Source of the DNA: a bacterium
Lineage (GTDB): Bacteria; Joyebacterota; Joyebacteria; Joyebacterales; Joyebacteraceae
Length of the DNA: 64,000 nt
Direction: 5' to 3'
Assembly (NCBI GenBank): GCA_025782395.1
Contig: JALGZD010000161.1
Location: 105,623 to 169,622 of the forward strand
The notes below the pieces were generated by a model. That model was not told where the DNA came from. It was given only the letters and a program-made list of their open reading frames with translations, and did no database searches. Made by a program: the position numbers and the translations under genes. Shown one piece after another: positions 51,674-59,957 of this stretch. How positions within the stretch are numbered: position 1 is the stretch's first letter; the number at the start of each line of letters is the position of its first letter.

Positions 51674-52720
51674 GTGAAAGAGAAACAGACCACCGAAACC
51701 GCGTACTCCCGCGCCGGCGTCAACATCGATGCGGGGATGGACGCCGTGAAGCTCATGGGCTCGGCCGTGCGGTCGACGTGGGACGAGAACGTCTGCTGCG
51801 ATTACGGCGCGTTCGCGGGGCTCTACGATCTGGCCAAGGCCGGGTGCGGGCGCGATATCCTCGCGGTGACGATCGACGGGGTCGGGACGAAGCTCAAGAT
51901 CGCCACCATGATGGGGCGCTACGACACGGTCGGGCAGGATCTCGTGAACCACTGCGTCGATGACCTCCTTGTTCAGCGCGCACGTCCCCTTATCTTTGCC
52001 GACTACTTCGCGAGTTCCTGCATCACTCCCGAGCATGTTGCGGAGACGGTTCAGGGCATGGCCGAGGCATGTCGGGCAGTCGGGTGCAATCTGCTGGCGG
52101 GGGAGACGGCAGAGATGCCGGGCGTGTACTGCGAGGGCGAGATCGACCTCGTCGGCTGCATGATCGGCATCGTGAGGAAGACTGACGTCGACGGTGTTCC
52201 TCCTATCGCACCGGGCGACGTCCTTCTGGGGCTACCGTCCACCGGGCTTCACACGAACGGCTACTCGCTGGCGCGCCACCTCCTCTTCAAGGAGGAGGGG
52301 CTGACTGTGGACTCGCGTGTGCCCGATCTTGGCTGCACGGTGGGCGAGGAGCTCCTGAAGATCCACCGTGAGTACTTGAGCGCCATCGAGCCGTTCCTCG
52401 GCGACAAGCGCGTTCATGGTCTTGCGCACATCACCGGCGGCGGACTCTACGACAATGTGCGGAGGGTTCTGCCTGATGGTTGTGATGCCAGGATCGATAC
52501 GTCGACCTGGGAGCCGCTTCCCATCTTCAGGCTTCTCCGGACGATAGGCGAGCTCACCATCGAAGAGGCCTACCGTGCTCTCAATATGGGCATCGGTCTT
52601 GTTCTTATCGTCGATGGTGCGGCAGCTGATGGTATCAGGACGACGCTTGAGACCCATAGCCACGAGACGTTCGTGATTGGGGACATCTCAAAGGGTGACG
52701 GAAGCGTCCGGCTGCAGTAA
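51674..52720 (+). CDS. purM: Phosphoribosylformylglycinamidine cyclo-ligase
   Basis: PurM (AIR synthetase) closes the imidazole ring in purine synthesis. The 348-residue protein has AYSRAGVNIDAG, DGVGTKLKIA, VNHCVDDLLVQRARPLIFAD, GCNLLAGETAEMPGVY, GLPSTGLHTNGYSLAR and AHITGGGLYDNVRRV, all typical. The GTG at 51674 (AGAGG upstream) starts at the conserved N-terminus; the frame extends further but into the spacer. A terminator follows directly. Confidence 0.97.
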   Translation: MKEKQTTETAYSRAGVNIDAGMDAVKLMGSAVRSTWDENVCCDYGAFAGLYDLAKAGCGRDILAVTIDGVGTKLKIATMMGRYDTVGQDLVNHCVDDLLVQRARPLIFADYFASSCITPEHVAETVQGMAEACRAVGCNLLAGETAEMPGVYCEGEIDLVGCMIGIVRKTDVDGVPPIAPGDVLLGLPSTGLHTNGYSLARHLLFKEEGLTVDSRVPDLGCTVGEELLKIHREYLSAIEPFLGDKRVHGLAHITGGGLYDNVRRVLPDGCDARIDTSTWEPLPIFRLLRTIGELTIEEAYRALNMGIGLVLIVDGAAADGIRTTLETHSHETFVIGDISKGDGSVRLQ

Positions 52721-52747
52721 ACGGCCACTATTGCGGATGGCCGTTCT
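52721..52747. terminator. Terminator after purM
   Basis: A perfect 7-bp stem (ACGGCCA with TGGCCGT, 10-base loop) begins on the base after the purM stop and ends in TTCTC. It also lies at the 3' end of the convergent sulfatase-type gene. Confidence 0.7.
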
Positions 52748-52805
52748 CGCGGGTGTCCTCAGGTGTGCAGGTGTGAGCTGACCCGGCGCGTCCCCGTGCG
52801 GTACA

Positions 52806-54113
52806 CTACTGCACGTACCCGAGTGCCCTCAGCTTCTCGCGCGTGGCCTCATCCATCTCGACCGCATCACTCTCGGTTCCCCGGTCTTCCATGAACGCAG
52901 CAAGTTTCGCCAGAAGCTCGTCCGTGGGCTCGGTCCCCGGCGCGTAGATGTTCTCGGCTTCATTCAGGTCGCTTGCGATATCGAACATGTATGTACCGTC
53001 GTGAACATTGAGCACCTCCGCGAACGTGCCTCGGCTTGCCCACGGGATGAGGTTGGTGTCGGACGCGGCAACCGCGATGAGCTTCATGTCCCCATCGATG
53101 ATGGCTCGCTGGTGGTGCCCCGGGGGACGGTCCCGCTCCATGAAGACAGGTCTGTCCTCTGCGGCAGGATCCAGGATGTCCTTCCCGGGCAGTCCCTCTG
53201 GTATCTCGGGGATTCCGAGAAGCGTGAGAATGGTCGGCAGGAAGTCGATCTGCTCGGCCATGACAGTGCGCTCGCCGGGTTCGACGCCGGGGCCTGTGAT
53301 GAAGAGCGGCACCCGCATCACTTCCTGATAGCTCGTGTAGTGGAAGTCGCCGCCGTGCTCCCGGAACTCCTCACCGTGGTCCGACGTGAAGACCAGAATC
53401 GTATTCTCCATCATTTCGCGCGCTTCGAGTGCCGCCAGTAGATTGCCGATCTCTCTGTCGGTGTGAGCGATCTCCTGGTCGTACCGGTCGATGTCCCCAT
53501 CCCCGAACGAGTCCCAACTCCTGTGGGGGAGGTACTCGAAATGCGGGTCGAAGTAGTGCACCCACATGAAGAACGGCTCCTCTAGCTTGTCCAGATCGGT
53601 GATGGCGAGTTCCGTCAGTCTGGTGGCTGTGGAGGCGTCGTGAGGATGCCCCATCCGAAGCACACTGTAGTCGTACTTCACGAACCCCTTGTTGAATCCG
53701 TATTCCGCGGTGAGGAGCAGGTGGCTCACGAAGGCGCGTGTATCGTAGCCGCTATCCTGGAGCAGGCTCGCCATCGTCGGGAGCCTCCGGTTCATCGCGT
53801 GGTGGAAATCAGTAGCACCATGCGCGTGCGGATAGAGGCCCGTGAAGATCGTGCCCATCGACGGCATCGTCCAGCCGGACTGGCTGTAGGCGTTTGTGAA
53901 CACAGCACCTTTCGCCGCGAGTGCATCGAGGTTCGGGGAGACGGGACGGTCGCATCCCATGAAGCCCACGTGATCGCGCCTGAGCGTGTCCACGCAGATC
54001 AGAAGGACGTTCGGACGCGTCTCTGTCTGCTCTCTCATGCTGAAATGTACGACAACGCCTATTCCTGCGATGAGAAGCCCGAGCGCGAGTTTCACTATCT
54101 TCCTAGTGGCCAC
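52806..54113 (-). CDS. Membrane-anchored sulfatase/phosphotransferase-fold enzyme with Thr at the nucleophile site
   Basis: This 435-residue protein has one N-terminal span (residues 8-24) and an alkaline-phosphatase-superfamily domain: LLICVDTLRRDHVGF (metal D42), FFMWVHYFDPH, TSDHGEEFREHGG. The sulfatase motif, normally C/S-x-P-x-R, reads T82-M-P-S-M-G, so formylglycine cannot form. A Thr nucleophile is known in LtaS and phosphoethanolamine transferases of the same fold, so this may be a lipid or glycan phosphotransferase rather than a sulfatase. The start is GTG with GGGGGAGGG upstream. It is downstream of the TonB gene on the same strand. Confidence 0.86.
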   Translation of the reverse strand: MATRKIVKLALGLLIAGIGVVVHFSMREQTETRPNVLLICVDTLRRDHVGFMGCDRPVSPNLDALAAKGAVFTNAYSQSGWTMPSMGTIFTGLYPHAHGATDFHHAMNRRLPTMASLLQDSGYDTRAFVSHLLLTAEYGFNKGFVKYDYSVLRMGHPHDASTATRLTELAITDLDKLEEPFFMWVHYFDPHFEYLPHRSWDSFGDGDIDRYDQEIAHTDREIGNLLAALEAREMMENTILVFTSDHGEEFREHGGDFHYTSYQEVMRVPLFITGPGVEPGERTVMAEQIDFLPTILTLLGIPEIPEGLPGKDILDPAAEDRPVFMERDRPPGHHQRAIIDGDMKLIAVAASDTNLIPWASRGTFAEVLNVHDGTYMFDIASDLNEAENIYAPGTEPTDELLAKLAAFMEDRGTESDAVEMDEATREKLRALGYVQ

Positions 54114-54222
54114 CTGCCCTCCCCCGTCAGTCGTCTGCGAATAGCTGATGTGCTCATGATAGCCTCTCTTGGGCCCTCCTCAAAGCGCGTATGCTCAGGC
54201 GGAAGCTCATGAACAAGGAACA

Positions 54223-54846
54223 TCAGCCGCGCAGACTGAACCTGATCGGAACAGCGAACCAGACTGGTACGGGCACACCGCGCTGTTCGGCCGGCTTGAA
54301 CTGCCACTGGTAGATGGCATCCAGAGCGGCTTCATCCAGACCGTCTACCGACTGAAGGACCAGCACCTCCTTAACCTGACCGAACTCGTCGATTGCCACC
54401 TTGAGCAGGACTACGCCCTCCAACTCCGCCTGCCGGGCCATTTCCGGATAGACTGGGTAGACCCGCTTGACCACCACGGGTGGTTGGTCAAAGGCTTCGA
54501 AGAACGGGGGGCGGCTGTTGGAGACCGACGCGATGAGAGGAACGGTGGGATCCAAAGCGGTGGAGGGCATGGTCTCTTCCGCTCCGGGGTCGTCGCTCGG
54601 TACCATGGCAGTGACAACATCCTGCTTGGGAATCTCCTTGGGCGGCGCAGGGATGGCGATCGCCAGTGGTGCATCCACCAGCCGCGTTATGGTCTGCTCA
54701 GCCAGCTGGTAGGGCTGGAAGCCAGGATGGGGGAGAATGAGGAAGAGCATCAAGTGGATGCCTGTGGCGCCCAGGAAGGCCCACCGCAGGCGGCGAGGAT
54801 GGCCTGCTTCGAACTGCCGTTCAGCGGTCATGGCGTTGGTTGACAT
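54223..54846 (-). CDS. TonB-family energy-transducing protein
   Basis: TonB links inner-membrane proton-motive force to outer-membrane receptors. The 207-residue protein has one membrane span (residues 22-40), a Pro-rich linker (IPAPPKEIPKQD) and a C-terminal TonB domain (RVYPVYPEMARQAELEGVVL, IYQWQFKPAEQRGVPVPVW). GGGGG precedes the ATG. ExbB/ExbD and receptors are not in view. A run of eight G lies just upstream near 54882. Confidence 0.9.
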   Translation of the reverse strand: MSTNAMTAERQFEAGHPRRLRWAFLGATGIHLMLFLILPHPGFQPYQLAEQTITRLVDAPLAIAIPAPPKEIPKQDVVTAMVPSDDPGAEETMPSTALDPTVPLIASVSNSRPPFFEAFDQPPVVVKRVYPVYPEMARQAELEGVVLLKVAIDEFGQVKEVLVLQSVDGLDEAALDAIYQWQFKPAEQRGVPVPVWFAVPIRFSLRG

Positions 54847-55046
54847 GGTGCTAACCCCCTTGTCGATGTTGATCGAGCGCTGGGGGGGGGTCCGGGATTC
54901 ACTCCTGCTAATGGGCCAAATCTGCCTCCTTCTTGGCTGATCAATTGCGCCACCTCACATCTCCACTATACACCTTTTCCGTTGTTTTGCAGCACCAATC
55001 TCAGGGCATCTGGGGGTGAACCGCCCCGGTTTCTCCGGAGACCTGG

Positions 55047-55247
55047 TTATGTGAGTCCGGCCACCATGGCCGCGGCTTCCTGACTACGGTAGTACGCCTC
55101 TTCGAACTCCACTGGTGGAACATGTCCGATCGGCTCGACCCCGTAGATACCTCGGTGCGTGTCAATGAACCACACCATCACTTCGGCCGGCAGTGGAGCT
55201 CGCCTGTGCGGAATACACCGATGCCTTCCGAAAGACCTCGTTCGCAC
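55047..55247 (-). pseudogene. orfB remnant of an IS3-family transposase with internal deletion
   Basis: The frame reads the orfB N-terminus (MVWFIDTHRGIYGVEPI) and then jumps straight into the orfB C-terminus (VPPVEFEEAYYRSQ ending AMVAGLT). Nearly all of the catalytic DDE region between them is gone, so it cannot transpose. Confidence 0.72.
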
Positions 55248-55316
55248 GCCTCAGTTCACGGATCTCGCGCTCCTGACCCTTCAGGCGCTGCCGTTCTTCA
55301 GTCGTCAGACCCGGTA
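55162..55316 (-). pseudogene. orfA remnant of the same IS3-family element
   Basis: In another reverse frame the segment GLTTEERQRLKGQEREIREL followed by RRANEVFRKASVYSAQA matches the C-terminal coiled-coil part of IS3 OrfA. It overlaps the orfB start, as in intact IS3 elements. The N-terminal HTH part is lost or frameshifted. Confidence 0.7.
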
Positions 55317-55334
55317 CGGTTCAGTTGCATCTTT

Positions 55335-55366
55335 GGGCACCCACGCAGTTTGCGCGGGTGCCCTTC
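55335..55366. terminator. Strong hairpin next to the IS remnant
   Basis: GGGCACCC (55335-55342) pairs with GGGTGCCC (55356-55363), followed by TTCT. It could end reverse-strand or read-through transcripts. Confidence 0.5.
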
Positions 55367-55545
55367 TGTCATGGAGACGGGGACACTCTTGCTTTGCCCA
55401 CGCGCTCCCGGAAAGCGCGTATTGCCGTACGAGGCCGGCTCCGATATGATGGAGCCGTGCGTTCACGCACTAGCGGGCCGGGGGGCGCAGCGTCGAGGGG
55501 ATGGCCTGGGAGGCGGCCTGTGGGCAGTGACACACGGAGCGAGTA

Positions 55546-57087
55546 GTGGCGGAAGAGACGGCTCTTCGCGAGAGACTCACAAGCGGGACCGCGATCCTCA
55601 TCTATGTCGCCCTCGTCAAGCTCGCCATTCACCTGGCGACGAACGGGGGCTACGGATACCACCGGGACGAACTCTACTACATCGCCTGCGGTGATCACCC
55701 GGCGTGGGGTTACGTGGATCACCCGCCCTTGACGCCATTCCTCGCGCGCCTCATCACCGCGACACTCGGAAGCTCGCTGGCCGGCCTGAGACTGATTCCG
55801 GCTCTCGCCGGAGCGCTCACCGTATTCGTCGCAGGCAAGACCGCGAAGGTCCTGGGCGGCAAGCTCTTCGCGCAGGCCCTCACGGCGCTCGCCGTTCTCG
55901 TGAGCGGGACCTACCTGTTCTATGGAACACTTCTAACAACGAACGTGTTCGACCAGCTGTTGTGGGCGGTTGCGCTCTATCTCTTTGTTTCGATACTCAG
56001 GAATGACAACCGGCGACTCTGGATATGGTTCGGCGTAGTCGTCGGCATCGGGCTTCTCAACAAGCACACGATGGCCTTCCTTGGAGGCTCGCTCTTCGCC
56101 GGGCTCATCCTTACAGATGAACGGCGACGCCTGACCTCCTGCTGGCCGTGGTACGCGGCGGGCATCGCGGCTGTCATCTTTCTGCCGAACGTGATCTGGG
56201 AGATCACCCACGGGTGGCCCACGATCGAGTTCCTGGAGAAGGCGGAGCTCAACAGGATGCCTGCTCTGTCACCGGGGCTCTTCTTCCTGGGGCAGCTCTT
56301 CGGTCTTCATCCACTCCTGCTGCCCGTCTGGATCATGGGGCTATGGTGCGCTCTCTTCTCGAAGGGCAATAGAAAAATGCGACCGATCGGCTGGGCGTTC
56401 GCTCTCCTCTACGTCTATTTGGTACTCTCGAGGGCGAAGGCGTACTACCTGATCCCCTTCTATCCTCCTCTTCTGGCGCTCGGCGCGATAGAGGTGGAGC
56501 AGTTCTTCAAGTCGAGGAAGTTAGCGTGGGCTCCGGCTGCGGCCCTGGTTCTGCTCATTGTCGGAGGCGCTCTCACCGCGCCGATCTCGCTTCCCGTTCT
56601 GTCTCCTGAGCGGCTCATCGAGTACAGGAGGGCCATCGATCCGACAATGAAGAACCTCCAGCCCGGAGAATCCGAGATGCCGCCGCCGTTTCAGGACATG
56701 TTCGGGTGGGAGGAAATGGTCCAGCAGGTAGCGGACGTTTACAACGCGCTTCCGCAAGAAGCGCGCGCGGTTGCGGCCGTCTCCGGCAACAACTACGGGC
56801 AGTCGGCCGCGATCGATTTCTTCGGCCCCAGGTACGGGCTCCCGAAAGCCATCAGCACGCACAACAACTACTGGTACTGGGGGCCGCGCGAGTACACGGG
56901 TGAGATCCTGATCACCATCGGCGTCAGACCTCAGGCTCTGCAGAGCGCGTTCGAGTCTGTCGAGCTGGCGGCTATGATCACGCACGACTACGTCGTCTGG
57001 TACGAGACCAACCAGCCTGTGTTCGTCTGGCGCAACATGAAGATACCGCTCGATGCTGCGTGGCCCAGGATGAAGCTTTTCTACTGA
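55546..57087 (+). CDS. PMT/ArnT-like membrane glycosyltransferase
   Basis: This 513-residue protein has about ten membrane spans and the PMT_2-type first loop GYHRDELYYIACGDHPAWGYVDHPPLTP (split here as GYHRDELYYIACGDH and WGYVDHPPLTP), with the catalytic Asp-type residues of GT-C enzymes. Such enzymes move a sugar from a polyprenyl phosphate donor to a lipid or protein outside the inner membrane. A soluble C-terminal domain of 140 residues holds AVSGNNYGQSAAIDFFGPRY. The GTG start has GGAGCG upstream. The acceptor is unknown. Confidence 0.87.
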   Translation: MAEETALRERLTSGTAILIYVALVKLAIHLATNGGYGYHRDELYYIACGDHPAWGYVDHPPLTPFLARLITATLGSSLAGLRLIPALAGALTVFVAGKTAKVLGGKLFAQALTALAVLVSGTYLFYGTLLTTNVFDQLLWAVALYLFVSILRNDNRRLWIWFGVVVGIGLLNKHTMAFLGGSLFAGLILTDERRRLTSCWPWYAAGIAAVIFLPNVIWEITHGWPTIEFLEKAELNRMPALSPGLFFLGQLFGLHPLLLPVWIMGLWCALFSKGNRKMRPIGWAFALLYVYLVLSRAKAYYLIPFYPPLLALGAIEVEQFFKSRKLAWAPAAALVLLIVGGALTAPISLPVLSPERLIEYRRAIDPTMKNLQPGESEMPPPFQDMFGWEEMVQQVADVYNALPQEARAVAAVSGNNYGQSAAIDFFGPRYGLPKAISTHNNYWYWGPREYTGEILITIGVRPQALQSAFESVELAAMITHDYVVWYETNQPVFVWRNMKIPLDAAWPRMKLFY

Positions 57088-57158
57088 TATCGGAGTGAGG
57101 CCGGCGAAGCTCCTTCGCTCGTTGCAGAGCGGGCCGCCTCGGTGCACGTGAGAGGGCG

Positions 57159-58505
57159 ATGACGACTACTGCTTGTGTCCCCATGTGGATCAGAATGACC
57201 GTTGTTCCGGCGGCCCTTCTTGCGGTGGTGTTAGGAGGCGTGGGAGGGTGCGGTCGCGGTGACGAGACGCCGGCACGCACGGCCGAGGAAGAGGAGTACT
57301 GGGGAAACCCGAGTGGCCGCTGGCACGAGGGCGGCTGGCGGGAGCTCTCTCGCAATGAGGAGATGAACATCACCGATGAGCAACGCCGTGAGATCGAACG
57401 GCTGCGCTCGATCGGCTATCTGACGGGCACCACAGCGTCCCCCGCGAACGCCGGCGTTACCGTCTACGACAAGAAGCAGGCTCTGGACGGCTACAACTTC
57501 TACACGGCCGGACATCTTTCGGGCGCCCTTCTCATGGACATGCGTGGAACCAAGATCTACAAGTGGGACTACAGATTCATCGATGCTTGGGACCGTTTCC
57601 CGGGTGATGGGTTTCCGAAGAACAACAAGTCGGTCGGCTACTGGCGCCGAGCGCATCTTCTCCCGAACGGGGACGTGATCGCCATCTTCGAGGGCGTCGG
57701 CATCATCAAGGTCGACCGGCGCTCGAACCTCCTCTGGGCGAACTTCAACAGTGCGCACCACGATCTTGAGGTGATGGATGACGGGCACATCTACACGCTG
57801 ACACGCAAGGCCCACATGATCCCGAGGATCAACGACGAATACCCGATACTCGAGGATTTCATCACACTGCTGGACTCCAAAGGAAACGAGATTCACAGCT
57901 TCTCGGTGCTCACGGCATTTGAGGACTCGCCCTACGCGCCGGCGATCGAAGAGATGGCCGAGCGGGGTGATATCTTCCACACGAACACGATCGAGATCCT
58001 CGATGCTACGCTCGCGGGGCGCGTTCCGGGGTTCGATGAGGGAAACGGCCTCATCAGTCTCAGGGAAGTCGGTGTGATCGCTGTCGTGGATATGAAGACA
58101 GAGCGCGTGGTCTGGGCGCTCAAGGGAACGTGGGAAGCGCAACACCAGCCAACGGTCCTGCCCGACGGGAACGTAATGCTCTTCGACAACCGCGGCTACC
58201 ACGGGTTCTCGCGGGTGATAGCGTTCGATCCGGCTTCACTCGAGACCTCGTGGATCTACAAGGGAGCGGCGCCGAACAGCTTTTTCTCGCGCGAGTGCGG
58301 CTCCAACCAGTATCTGCCGAACGGCAACATCCTCATCACGGAATCCGACCGTGGGAAAGCGTTCGAGCTGTCGCCCGAACTGACAGTGGTATGGAAGTAC
58401 ATCAACACGGCGCAGGTTGGAGACAACAGCGAGTTCATATCAAGCATCTTCGAGATGGTCCGGGTTGAGCCGGACTACGTCGAGGGGTGGTTGGGAAAGA
58501 GGTGA
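57159..58505 (+). CDS. Arylsulfotransferase-family lipoprotein
   Basis: This 448-residue exported protein matches the ASST beta-propeller family, seen in segments such as SGALLMDMRGTKIYKWDY, HDLEVMDDGHIYTLTRK, QPTVLPDGNVMLFDNRGY and NQYLPNGNILITESDRGKAF. A lipoprotein-type signal ends at GGVGGC, Cys at about residue 31. Residues 65-90 hold ITDEQRREIERLRSIGYL, a piece that looks like the C-terminal tail of sulfatases (compare the TREKLRALGYVQ end of the sulfatase-fold gene 3 kb away). The next gene starts at or just after its stop, so they are cotranscribed. Confidence 0.82.
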   Translation: MTTTACVPMWIRMTVVPAALLAVVLGGVGGCGRGDETPARTAEEEEYWGNPSGRWHEGGWRELSRNEEMNITDEQRREIERLRSIGYLTGTTASPANAGVTVYDKKQALDGYNFYTAGHLSGALLMDMRGTKIYKWDYRFIDAWDRFPGDGFPKNNKSVGYWRRAHLLPNGDVIAIFEGVGIIKVDRRSNLLWANFNSAHHDLEVMDDGHIYTLTRKAHMIPRINDEYPILEDFITLLDSKGNEIHSFSVLTAFEDSPYAPAIEEMAERGDIFHTNTIEILDATLAGRVPGFDEGNGLISLREVGVIAVVDMKTERVVWALKGTWEAQHQPTVLPDGNVMLFDNRGYHGFSRVIAFDPASLETSWIYKGAAPNSFFSRECGSNQYLPNGNILITESDRGKAFELSPELTVVWKYINTAQVGDNSEFISSIFEMVRVEPDYVEGWLGKR

Positions 58506-58507
58506 TG

Positions 58508-59815
58508 ATGAGACGAGGGCTTCAGGTCGTGCTGGCCGTGTGCGCCGTGGCGCTGCTTGCGGGCTGCGCGTCGCGGCTGGAGGAGGGGATGGGACTGGAT
58601 CGTGACATGGGGCTTCCGGGTGAAGCGAGTCTCGCGGTGACTCCCGATGGCGCCTGGTCCGGGTTCGGTGGTCCAAGGGCCCTCTATCACGAGGGCGAGC
58701 ACAGGCGGACCTACGTCACGTGGGTCAACTCACTCGGCGACCTGAGGGTTGCGTACTTCGACCACGACACGGGTGACAAAATGGCGAAGACGCTTCGCGA
58801 GGGATTCCAGGCCGACGATCGCGCCTGCCCCGCGCTCATGATGCGTTCCGACGACAGGCTCGCCATCTTCTACTCCGGCTTCCGGGGCAGGTGGCTGATA
58901 CACAGAACCGCGGCGCGGCGTGAGGAGATCAATATCTGGGGGGCCGAGTCCGACGTTGGGCCGCATTCGCTCGCCGGCCTCGGCTACAGCTATGCCGTGC
59001 CCGTACGGCTTTCGGATGAGAACGACAGGTTCTATATCTTCTGGAGAGGACCCGGGTTCGCGACGTATTTCAGAGTTTCGGACAACAGGGTGGATTGGGT
59101 GGAGCCTGCGCGTTTCATCCATGAAGAGGGCACGCATCCCAGCGTCACCGTGACATCGGACGGCGTGAGCAGGATCCACTTCGCAATGACGCCCGGCCTT
59201 CCCGGCGATGCGGGGGGTGGTAGTGTCTACTACGCACGGTACGAGTCCGGGGGCGTTGTTCGAGCCGACGGCGCGAAGATCGCAGACATGGATGCGCTGC
59301 CGTTCGCCCCGAGTGCCTGCGATCTTGTCTACGACGCGTCGCTCACCGATATACCCGCGCGTACATGGGACGTGGCGGATGGCCCGGACGGGAATCCGGT
59401 CATCGTGTACGCGACCTTCCCGTCAGCGGAGGATCATGTCTACTGGTACGCCCGGTGGAATGGGGCTGAGTGGGAGAGCCACGAACTCACACACGCGGGG
59501 CGCTGGTTCGCTTCGGGTCACCGGAGCAGTCGCCACGTGGACGTGCATCTGTCGGGCGGCATCGCTCTCGACCACAGCGATCCATCAATCGTGTATCTGT
59601 CGCGGGAGATCGACGGCGTCTTTGAGATAGAGCGCTGGGTAACGAGCGTTGGTGGCGAGACGTGGGATGTCGATGCGGTCACCTCGAACTCGCGGTGGAA
59701 CAACGTTCAGCCCGTGGTGCCCCAGAACCACGGCCCTGGTGGACCGGGTCTTCTCTGGATGAATGGACCCTACTCGGACCACATTGAGTTCATGACGTCG
59801 CTACGGATGAAGTAG
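58508..59815 (+). CDS. Predicted lipoprotein with BNR-like propeller repeats
   Basis: This 435-residue protein begins with a lipoprotein signal (VLAVCAVALLAGC). The body repeats blades like RTYVTWVNSLGDLRVAYFDH, RFYIFWRGPGFATYFRVSD and PVIVYATFPSAEDHVYWYAR, as in BNR/sialidase-type propellers, but no catalytic residues are clear. Two ATGs (58505 and 58508) overlap or abut the previous stop; AGAGG is spaced better for 58508. It is coupled to the arylsulfotransferase-like gene. Confidence 0.75.
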   Translation: MRRGLQVVLAVCAVALLAGCASRLEEGMGLDRDMGLPGEASLAVTPDGAWSGFGGPRALYHEGEHRRTYVTWVNSLGDLRVAYFDHDTGDKMAKTLREGFQADDRACPALMMRSDDRLAIFYSGFRGRWLIHRTAARREEINIWGAESDVGPHSLAGLGYSYAVPVRLSDENDRFYIFWRGPGFATYFRVSDNRVDWVEPARFIHEEGTHPSVTVTSDGVSRIHFAMTPGLPGDAGGGSVYYARYESGGVVRADGAKIADMDALPFAPSACDLVYDASLTDIPARTWDVADGPDGNPVIVYATFPSAEDHVYWYARWNGAEWESHELTHAGRWFASGHRSSRHVDVHLSGGIALDHSDPSIVYLSREIDGVFEIERWVTSVGGETWDVDAVTSNSRWNNVQPVVPQNHGPGGPGLLWMNGPYSDHIEFMTSLRMK

Positions 59816-59856
59816 TGGTCCTTGTCATGTTGCTGCGAATGAAATAGTGGTTCCTG
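59791..59856 (+). repeat. Imperfect duplication of a gene's 3' end
   Basis: The end of the lipoprotein gene (59791-59823, CATGACGTCGCTACGGATGA onward through its stop) is repeated at 59826-59856 with several changes, again as LRMK plus a stop. Confidence 0.65.
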
Positions 59857-59957
59857 GCGTCCCGTTCGCTCTTTTCTGTGGTCTTCAGATGACATCGGCT
59901 TCGTGGTACAATTATCGCCGGTTGTGGCAAGTACCGGGCCTCACAGGGGGAAGGACT

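Larger units (their letters stand above)
55017..55316 (-). mobile_element. IS3-family insertion sequence remnant
   Basis: The 700-base gap between tonB and the glycosyltransferase holds a decayed IS3-type element read on the reverse strand. The right end TGAACCGCCCCGG (from 55017) looks like the terminal inverted repeat, and parts of orfA and orfB follow. The left end and most of orfB are missing. Bases 55367-55545 show no gene. Confidence 0.72.

Noticed and set aside
55369..55400. GGGGACACTC-type sequence as a Y1 (IS200/RAYT) transposase end
   Set aside because: No transposase frame is present and the match is too short.
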